DNA of 64,000 nt, taken from the NCBI GenBank assembly GCA_022447545.1, contig JAKVBI010000021.1, positions 62,001 to 126,000 on the forward strand, in the 5' to 3' direction. The stretch's first letter is position 1; each line of letters starts with the position of its first letter. The DNA is from Myxococcota bacterium (GTDB lineage: Bacteria; Myxococcota_A; UBA9160; SMWR01). The notes under the pieces were generated by a model, which was given only the letters and a program-made list of their open reading frames with translations, was not told the DNA's origin and did no database searches. Positions 61,201 through 64,000 of this stretch are shown piece by piece. Both the position numbers and the translations under genes were made by a program.

Positions 61201-63157
61201 GATCGCTGGAGCTGGTGGATTCTTCGGCGCAATTGCGGCGAATGGAGTTCGCACATCGAAAGTGGCAGCTCAAGCGGGTCGCGCGACCCGCGGTGGCGCG
61301 GGGCGTTTCGGTCGTCTCAACAAGGTGATTCGCCTCGGGGATTCTGGCAGCACACTCACGGCCATGAGGGCTAAAGCCTCGTCCATCGATGAGCTCGCGA
61401 GATTGAGGGCAGTGGATGATCATTTGCTGAAGGGGACGCGCATTGCTCGATTCAAAGCGGTCTTCAAGCGAGAGTGGAATAGCAGTATTGAGCCCATGGT
61501 CTCATTTTCCAGCAAGACGCGAAGTGCAGTGAAGAGCGCTCGAGAGTCACTCAAGATTCGAAACGTCGTAAGTTCCGCAACTTCGGCGATGCGAAAAATC
61601 AAGAGTGCGGGCCAAGCGGCTGTGAGGTCAGTGAGAGAGGCGCGGCTCGCCGGGACGGTCCAGAAGTTCAAGAACGTGAAGGTCGTCCGGAGTTTCAAGT
61701 ATGGGGAGGACGGTACGAGGGTGGCGACCTACAGCCATCAGCTCAGAAAGAGCGTCGCTGGGACTAGCCGCCGAGCCCGACTCGAAAGGTTTGCGAAAAA
61801 TCTGCGCTCGCACATGCCCTTTAGCAACAGCGCGAGCGTGAAGTTTTCTGAAGCCAATGGTGTGTTTACGACGACCCGGGTGTCGGGCGGAAAATCCTAC
61901 AAGATTACCAAGGTCGACACGGTTTCCCTGGCCGGCGGAAAGTTGGAAAAAACGCTTGCACCGACCCGTTATGAAAAGATCTACAAGAACATCGGCATGT
62001 CGAAGTTCGCCCGCGTGAAACAGGCTTTCGAGGTCGGTGGAAACAGAGCAAAGCGCCTGTTCAACCCCGTGATTCCTGATTCTTGGCGAGCGAAAAAGGT
62101 GAAATACGTCGAAGTGGATCATGGAACCCATCTCGAACGAGTGAGGCAGGTGTACGACTATCCGAAGGTAGAAGTCTTGTTGGAGACGAATCGACGAACC
62201 GGAAGATTCACCTCCTACGTTGACGAGGTCGCCTTCGTAACCGAGAAATATGTACGTCGTTCGGTGGACCAGGCTGGGGCCGTGACCAGCGAAGTCTTCG
62301 AGATGACGTCGAGAGTCAAACAAACGAAATCGCTCACCAAGTTCTCGAGCTTTGCAGCGCACGTTTATGATGCTTACAGCTCGACCCAAACGGGTGGAAA
62401 CCGTGCATGGAAAGCGATCAAGCGGGGCGCCATAAAATTCGCAGACTCTGCCGCGAGAGGTTTCGAGGCAAAAAAGAAGTCGGGAACTCTCGAGATGAAG
62501 TTGGGGCAAAGCGGTTCAATCGGTTCGGAGACCGTTGCATTCTTCTACGATGACTCCGTGGATCAAAAGAGTTTGTATCGAGCGGGCGATGCGCATCGAG
62601 GATTCATGACAGGAGGGCTGTTGAAAGAGGCTGTTAAGTCGAAGGTCGTGGACATGGTTCTCAAGGGATCCAAGACTCTAAAGGAGATGGCATTCCCGAG
62701 TACGCCTCAATCATCATCGGAGCGCGGTTCGGCGATGAGTATCGTTTCGAACATGGGTTTCGATTTTTATGTCAATAGGCTCGAATCGCGCGAGGAGAAG
62801 GCGGGAGTCTTCAACACGATCAACCAGGCATTCGTTCCCAACTTTGCCGACCTGAACGGTCGCTTGACGTTTGCGGATCAGCACTCACGGACGCACAGCT
62901 GGGAAGCGGTGAGATGGCAGGACGTTGCTGGGGACGCCACTACTCAGGTGTTCAGCTCGTTTGCCAATGACAGGGCTGATAACGTTGCGACTGCCCTTGT
63001 CTCCAATCGCATGATCGCGGGCCAGACTCAGGATTTCACCGCGGAAGCACTCTTGGCGTTTGCTGAAGCGAGTGTGGGAGCGGTGCAGGGCAACTTCGCG
63101 AACTCGAAGGTCGTTTTGACTCTTCTCGAAACGGGTTCGCCCGATGCCATGGCCTGA
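46262..63157 (+). CDS. Giant YD/RHS-repeat protein 2 (5631 residues)
   Basis: Paralogue of the upstream giant gene with the same order of parts: N-domain (MAIAIGGDGSG start, EEVFVNASNGNLVIQ), YD-repeat shell to about residue 3500, a shorter Fn3-like block (about 3520-4020), second YD stretch to about 4720, LysM (about 4743-4792, ERGESLRSIAMDRYGNQSLW), SPPPPKKNS linker, transmembrane segment (CEVIAAIILIVVVAIVAIIV, near 4830) and Ala/Gly-rich hydrophobic stretch. Residues from about 4990 to 5420 are strongly basic (many KR, SVREAR, KKVKYVEVD type segments), unlike gene 1. The last 110 residues match the tail of gene 1 (SNRMIAGQTQDF and gene 1 TNRLIAGQVHGF). No known toxin domain, signal peptide or DPxG core was seen. 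It lacks the 126-bp expansion and all GMxVxGxGI inserts of gene 1. Confidence 0.85.
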   Translation: MAIAIGGDGSGILDSSLPILGRKDKLHAAEVGHGEEVFVNASNGNLVIQHQDAFLPSLGQDYRLTRTYNSRGDGTVNSTGKWSLSTSVRLEVVYLMPHRVFELRMGDGSLLEFFYDSDRGLWVSTDGEGAYQTLTEISNSWDLYEARYKITREDGTALIFDFFGTLLSSVDPNGVRMDFVYDHHTLLLKRVLDDQGHVIDYHYDPETWQLEKITDETGTKLVDYEFDPWGKLLSVTDRMGHVTRYEYHPQGMLTKVILPSEQTVNGKHETHANREIDIEYQMLDWRQADRWVSYGVTKITDAEGGVTTFDYEFDVNHVDSNPRLVRGRPNSQLRPNACTQPVVIETGGMTRVVDARGNARATSNEQKHVEWRVENGFYAQYDPSNTDTSFLGQVEFIRDRHSLNYKYRDDGYLTEVEDQSGHVTRYTYDEDDNLTSVVDRNGWAVTHSNDSYYRDLRESLGYSPSLSMLSAEDAENLEALYTRSFTYDSRGNRLTNEDHEHHVTSMTYTDFNAVSSITTAEGHEIATSDAEHVQDNRVRLGFSRLASDLTDAEKSELREIYTTRYEYDANQNLILQTDPGGDLIQFEYDEFGNRTRQIVFLDSSVLDPDLAENADKVQITTYHYDAFGNNTLEVDGEGNQTFSEYDHFGNLTRMIDPKGGVTTFAYDSDNRLVSITNPEGQTTISAYDSVGNKISMTDAAGHVITQIFDRTNLLLTTLNPSDNDPDQDRVTEKRYDVVGNRTRMTDAAGNQTLYTFDDRNQLVLVTTSEVKSEDGNPTTHETSFGYDAEAALIRTTDRRGFETDVIRTPKGLVHRETDPTGHITEIDYDANRNIVRLTEGLELESWSDRKITTYRYDGDGELIQQVTPLGNARAFSNEDEYQEWRVSEGYYEEWNPATSPTSELHEIIGFHSEKITYDAPGNLESVTNDIGSTTRYVYDLANRRVTEILPETDQPISGGKVTPQRSFSYDANGNQVSVVDENGAETRYHFDADNKLVLIIDPNGINTVFEHDSREYTTRMMIGVDAHLDIHGDVVVDSTDEAQVTSYEYDEFGQLVSRTDGLGNALADSDLTYYKQLRVKNGYAADQSQLSDADRKALRELYTEHYRFDLNGNRVAIVNTSDEVTEFEFDALDRLVRETLPQVEVINPHTRIPELVTPTTTMLYDGEGNIASRIDSLGRETSFEYDELGRPISTRDALDVLDTKVYDAFGRLVKETLGSNQGSEKRETTQTWDLNDRLVAVKSPMGFVRKTEYDPIQNKIVEIDELGNKTHEWMDARGRTIKSVDPRGFETQYEFDGAGNKIAILDSRGSKIGFEFDPGNRRIAMVDREGRETRYEYDQRNNQIKETTGFGSAGSGSQGAEVTTYEYDADNQLVAVIDAENHRQTFEYDRSYNVTHYTDKNGNSITTEFDALEREIKVTDPKGNVKTIGYDAVGNSLLMVDLSGRTTSVTYDARDRRIVEKNDDGVETHYAYDHADNQISVTTAANISGMARKLTYQYDRDDRLVATVSALGNYLADSTKRLVDKNAILDSHKTRFKYNADGNIRFVIDPLGNKAEYQHDDTQNIVYVRDPAGGVETFEYDGNGNRIVKTDARGNKTLDYFNDDDQMVLSIDPLGYATSHTYDANGNLATRTLHATAVIDDPDRNDPMASVIVHADDQVTSYFYDALNQLVRVVDALGGETEYQFDPAGNVVAEIDPNGHKTSFVYDQLNRVIQRTVPIGNELAAAVDPEHRQAIINDYSEYFEYDPIGNQTKKTDLNGHINTYAYGVHNRLLSRTDAIGNDEAMAPGLTPDEITVVLADHTVVFTYDSVGNQLTEADQDGRLTTFTYDRDDRELTKETGSGSTRHYTYDAIGNRITEKDPNGNINTFDYDEKGRLLSRKDPIAGSSLRILTYDDADNITSETDEAGRTITMGYDSRNLLVSRTNPYGNALAESDGASYVQERKDLGFTDGSGNGKLAAELTESEKADLRELHTEHYRYDAFKNRIETIDANDNVTSDGYDALNRRVTETTALGNELSKEASTEAERQTILSEHTKTTDYDLVGNITGETDALGNTVSRAYDANDRVVAELTAEGHLERYEYDQVGNLVLKREYVAEYHLQPDGSIPVPDGADLSRDTIYEYDENDRLISETDPRGLATLYEYDGAGNRTQTTHGVDSADTSGRRALSRENPTFYEYLDSDGRVYQREDVSGLVTHFSYDNAGNVITRLVAYETANERKTTYEYDANHRITRETDPVGNALVESDNDLYRAMRRDLGFEDGGRGKLVADLTASEIEILKNWYSTEYTYTEADQLATRTRSPGTASERVEKFDWNANGKIAMQTNGENETISFFYDGNENLIKTIAAEGTVSERIDLYEYDVNNNLIAETDGDGGRTEYTYDAENKKTETIQAAGTENQRRTLFKYDSDDRVSRVTTPVGSARTYSNESTYVTWRTSKGFYPTYSEAVSSAQVEAIINAHSTTYEYDSNGNRETITDANGSVTKNTFDANGWILTNTVDVNGAKGGIKTENTYNEYGEIIQTKKSFGDGSDLRVNTYEYDSMGRQTLMTDGSGYSTQFTYDVFGNNTKIEHGLYLVSSDDASYDQGKKDLTFVQSTTMEYDANDRLVFTTDGAGNHVEKTWDSRGNNLTLLTGIAGSSSTDPDHQSTVSFQYDLADRVVEKTTGTGGVVQTSYDDVGNQIEIQVLQSGTEATGDAKWSSTTYSYNDRGRVTASVDPLGIRTEHVYDETGNLLLLREAVGTPSERSSGFEYDLDGNISATIDAIGIVDGYKTSYVRDAVGNILSETDGGGHTSYFYYDGANRQIASVDPELFFRETSYDSEGNAIERKVYMQKVASVPTDGSLPSPVDSIDVQTETASFNGANKRVQTVTEDGTVTTYAFDSAGKMRSQTKNPNTQSDARARTEDLTPRTISWTWDASGRLTSFVNLDGTTETYSYDAANNRISESVSNSAVLATGASDKTRSTSYTYDLDNRVLSQTDGTRIQAFGYDNLGNVISKTDDGLTSSSQFDLSNQLISTTNPEGETTSYAYDRFGNLTSVTNAKGQVTEIEYDNLDREIETRSSTVTIYTIEGGEQNLKATTRNVYDRVGNLVSTESPNGVATSGDSSDFTITRWFNGNGKLIAELNGDFALRTFEYDAQGMVTETKLYQDPISPTGDPRSQESPPSGSSEFSETLTQYDLAGNAVKTTYSAIEVTALTNTSGSNPTAATSVQTPSDEALYDAWGNLVSSIDRNGDKVYAYYDVLDRQVMTVDDDGYVVQSAYDMLGNLVLQMKHEDAISDMSTLTPSTKPSAPSGTVHLVEREYDENNRLIFETSPTVGTSGSGTRVTTEFNYDNRGNLTAKVTNFAESDGLVGSYEFYYFDDANREVAIVTNNRVLNVKEYDEIGNISALYRYIDVIPASIDLQGASLSDLLGSVNENDVNNQKISFEYNTLGLVSKQTDHMGSGADDDIVTIFEYDPNGNLTRKTLDPSGNSIVTENAYNAANVITQTITPNGGYSYVQYNTANQKIQSWIGGAPGLQAPLASNVSTVVSNGSSPNVTINWDVSGDGVTSWVAWDENSHESISAGSPPSSAPSVPGVYGNATAAVGTGSGQAVTVTMPATADDVYFRVVTKDNAGNLAWTSERKVSIPDRVESLDVREVSGDFQVTAQFTGSVTSPKVTSGGPSFSMSHQGGNLWSGTVTGLADPINANLQIEWMDSGVSYATNAQAFLAAPGTHEPLGSDGWVTWPIPTEGGNPVGSQELVVFDGIPVTDSSRYLIDGSRSSFQFDPQIASGSTKIYDIFYGDQSTQDHSMTVSYADTQVSNWSLVSYLDEDGTTVVPEEDAEKTKWNKTWVSNNDSLIEATVTTTLTASEAAAINGNVKLAYRLAQGGNDFSNTVAMSGTTTAAKIVSLAVNQTYDLKIYYEDSNGDEVIVEWVRISTPEESASVFAGSVVVSGTSTPGLEVRTISVGSDESYSGKSFTVHARENAGTIGSSSGGIVSITKGVFTGAIAADQMQTSLPLSATSGSEAGNLSSNGLDSLSYYTYIEYDKLGQKIATNEDSGLWRTFGVDAMGNIVETKMYGTRAAEASSLSSIDTYHAYDGRDNEIAEWGPSVSGTRAVTRKTWNYNKQLATETKPGAQVDLEYEYDGVGNLTRESYSGAGVDVGSVNITTIRSLVYDVFGNIVSETDGNGNNRISVYGAPNNSDPTKRGRLISHYVNGLKDEEIEHTYDAFGRCTTTTDGREKTLTRTWDQHDRLTQFVDAGGGTTKYEYDKSDRHIWTKDPNGNFFGQAYDEVGRVTNEYSFREKKGILSIGTAPSSFQTAKEAVSNNSPMLVEKKTSYDVFNNKISETDPMGRQTIYTYGAFGRMLTQSEPGPKTTTYTYDRFGNRTNQISNLGQNIAKVYDNTGRVTQIDDVAVIGDTLGSSGLRTVYTYDIGGRRTGEVLERRDTGADFSELTYTYYDNGWLKNWTDLTSTDTTLNYEYDKSGNKTKISGSNTNHVYAYDAANRVVSFVDGTATRSYTYDDSGNRKSSTDSGGVTNYSYDDNNRVTTATGANTIVWAYDNAGNVTGISQGGESTTHTYDTNNLSYITRTLGGGDDGDGDDLTMSYFDLSGRLLSTFVQDASDSDDVKAYTFTHNYNNEGLLLSVSGGGSGDVSGTSYSAYDSNRRLRYIDLAQTDDQESKQEKHFAYNADGKIFRRYHDTGEEDDGSGQVTKTRFIYANGNPIGEYKEGAKGSPTLDQGEYAELKQISEDFPGLAVQDHVVERGESLRSIAMDRYGNQSLWFVLAEANGIVGDSPISAGTRLTVPNTVENGRMTHDSHAVYNEGEIVGSKIPGLKSPPPPKKNSCEVIAAIILIVVVAIVAIIVTVVTVGAAAPAAAAALGFTVGSVGAILVGVAVGAVIGAAVAFAASALTQGILIGFGLQEEFSWKQVAADTIAGAFGGAAAGLGFAVQAAKSASTALKVWNVVGQTALEISGEAISQTIQYDGRIEQPWALGIAGAGGFFGAIAANGVRTSKVAAQAGRATRGGAGRFGRLNKVIRLGDSGSTLTAMRAKASSIDELARLRAVDDHLLKGTRIARFKAVFKREWNSSIEPMVSFSSKTRSAVKSARESLKIRNVVSSATSAMRKIKSAGQAAVRSVREARLAGTVQKFKNVKVVRSFKYGEDGTRVATYSHQLRKSVAGTSRRARLERFAKNLRSHMPFSNSASVKFSEANGVFTTTRVSGGKSYKITKVDTVSLAGGKLEKTLAPTRYEKIYKNIGMSKFARVKQAFEVGGNRAKRLFNPVIPDSWRAKKVKYVEVDHGTHLERVRQVYDYPKVEVLLETNRRTGRFTSYVDEVAFVTEKYVRRSVDQAGAVTSEVFEMTSRVKQTKSLTKFSSFAAHVYDAYSSTQTGGNRAWKAIKRGAIKFADSAARGFEAKKKSGTLEMKLGQSGSIGSETVAFFYDDSVDQKSLYRAGDAHRGFMTGGLLKEAVKSKVVDMVLKGSKTLKEMAFPSTPQSSSERGSAMSIVSNMGFDFYVNRLESREEKAGVFNTINQAFVPNFADLNGRLTFADQHSRTHSWEAVRWQDVAGDATTQVFSSFANDRADNVATALVSNRMIAGQTQDFTAEALLAFAEASVGAVQGNFANSKVVLTLLETGSPDAMA

Positions 63158-63374
63158 TCCTTCGATCACCCGCAGTTTCTTTAAGATTCAGAAAGTCCCC
63201 CGATACGATCCTGTCAATGGGGGTCGCCAGTCACTCAATGCGCGCAGGCCATGCTGGAACGAACTCCGAACGTGATGTGCCTTGGACCTCAGCCTCCGGG
63301 ATTTCCTCGTTCGTTCTGAATCCCCCCTGAAGCGTCGAGGGCCTCGGACACCCGTGTCTTCACGCCACCCTTCT

Positions 63375-63418
63375 CTTTAAAACTGTAAATAATACAAACA
63401 ATTATCGATTTATTTGCA
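63375..63418 (+). promoter_or_regulatory. A+T-rich tract upstream of giant gene 3
   Basis: CTTTAAAACTGTAAATAATA and CAATTATCGATTTATTTGC resemble the tract before gene 1 (both include AAATAAT and end near TTATTTGC). It lies about 72 nt before the sigma-28-like motif. Confidence 0.35.
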
Positions 63419-63490
63419 CATCGGGATGGCCTCCGGGCAGAGCCTGGAGCCGGTCTGTTTCTCTGGATTCAAGCTCGTTTTCGTTTTGCC

Positions 63491-63517
63491 TAAACATTCC
63501 TCGAGTTTCCAGGATAC
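63491..63517 (+). promoter_or_regulatory. Sigma-28-like promoter motif of giant gene 3
   Basis: TAAA (63491-63494), 18 nt, then GATAC (63513-63517), one base from GATAA. It ends 88 nt before the ATG at 63606. Confidence 0.45.
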
Positions 63518-63605
63518 CTGCTTAGGTTTTGCCTGTTGATAGGGGTTTTTGCGACCTCTGATCGGGAGAACTCCCAAGGCGGCTTTGGCCGAGGAGGCTC
63601 GGAGT

Positions 63606-64000
63606 ATGGCAATTGCGATTGGTGGAGACGGCAGCGGACTGCTGGATACGAGTCTGGCCATTCTGAAACGGGGAGATCCGGTTCGGGCTGGCGAACCGGG
63701 CCACGGCGAGCAGCTCTACGTCAACACCAGCAACGGAAACCTGGTGGTCCAGCACGAGGACGCTTTCCTGCCGAGCCTCGGTGAGGACTACCGCCTGGTG
63801 CGGACCTACAACTCCCGCGGCGAAGGCGGAACCTTTGCGTCGGGCGAGTGGACCTTCTCCACGCATCTGAAGCTCGAAGTCACCTACCTCTTCCCCCACT
63901 CCTTGATCGAAGGCCGTCAGGGAGACGGGAGCTTGTTCGAGTTCCATTTTGATACGGGGCGCGGCCTGTGGGTGAGCACGGACGGGGATGGGGCCTACGA
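63606..64000 (+). CDS. Giant YD/RHS-repeat protein 3, N-terminal part
   Basis: Third paralogue, cut by the right edge after 131 codons. It begins MAIAIGGDGSGLLDTSLAIL and continues with GEQLYVNTSNGNLVVQHEDA, LVRTYNSRGEGG and RGLWVSTDGDGAY, matching the N-domains of genes 1 and 2 in order. GAGGAGG lies 8-9 nt upstream of the ATG. The total length and C-terminal region are unknown. It shows that the locus is an array of at least three. Confidence 0.85.
   Translation, partial: MAIAIGGDGSGLLDTSLAILKRGDPVRAGEPGHGEQLYVNTSNGNLVVQHEDAFLPSLGEDYRLVRTYNSRGEGGTFASGEWTFSTHLKLEVTYLFPHSLIEGRQGDGSLFEFHFDTGRGLWVSTDGDGAY

Larger units (their letters stand above)
63158..63605. other. Intergenic region between giant genes 2 and 3, 448 bp
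   Basis: No supported gene. It contains an A+T-rich tract at 63375-63418 and a sigma-28-like motif at 63491-63517. No convincing terminator was found after gene 2. Confidence 0.6.

Noticed and set aside
63158-63260. Rho-independent terminator after giant gene 2
   Set aside because: Only weak 5-bp pairings (TTTCT/AGAAA, CCCCC/GGGGG with a 17-nt loop) were found, too weak to call.

Overview
The window is GC-rich bacterial chromosome. A phytanoyl-CoA dioxygenase-type protein, a DUF3604 lipoprotein, an acetoacetate-decarboxylase-fold protein, P450, SDR, crotonase and a Abhydrolase_10-like lipoprotein sit beside PEP-CTERM surface proteins. This mix fits an environmental Myxococcota / Desulfobacterota-like (former deltaproteobacterial) or Binatota-like lineage. 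That placement is inference from gene content only; no rRNA or tRNA gene was seen.

Left part (1-18 kb): ordinary metabolic and envelope genes. Minus strand 1-4579 holds a PhyH-family dioxygenase (cut by the left edge), a DUF3604 lipoprotein and a large polytopic membrane protein. Plus strand 4807-6807 holds a zinc-type alcohol dehydrogenase/quinone reductase and an acetoacetate decarboxylase-like protein. Next come a PEP-CTERM protein preceded by a textbook sigma-54 promoter, a secreted three-repeat protein closed by a strong terminator, a GspC-like PDZ protein and a cytochrome P450. Minus strand 17924-12462 holds a likely catabolic operon: alpha/beta-hydrolase lipoprotein, enoyl-CoA hydratase, SDR, an AhpD/CMD-fold protein, and probably a sulfatase. 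The AhpD-like gene is interrupted by an in-frame UGA exactly where the family has the second Cys of its CxxC. A perfect 7-bp hairpin with a GGG loop starts 13 nt later, so it reads as a selenoprotein (CxxU) with a bacterial SECIS element.

Right part (18.3-64 kb): three tandem, same-strand giant YD/RHS-repeat genes. The first encodes 9166 residues (about 1 MDa by length), the second 5631, and the third runs off the window. All begin MAIAIGGDGSG and have no signal peptide. The two complete ones share one architecture: conserved N-domain, long YD-repeat shell, beta-rich Fn3-like block, second YD stretch, LysM, hydrophobic membrane segment, divergent C-terminal region, and a conserved final tail of about 110 residues. 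All three carry the same upstream element, TAAA-N18-GATAA/C, which matches flagellar sigma-28 (FliA) promoter spacing, 88-99 nt before the ATG. Gene 1 differs from gene 2 by an array of 126-bp repeats (strictly periodic from 23.4 to 26.5 kb), six copies of a 'GMxVxGxGI' beta-module at four sites where gene 2 has none, and an ectopic copy of the N-domain near its 3' end. No immunity-like gene lies between the giant genes. How the giant proteins are exported and what they do cannot be read from the sequence; contact-dependent toxin delivery or giant adhesin are the main options.
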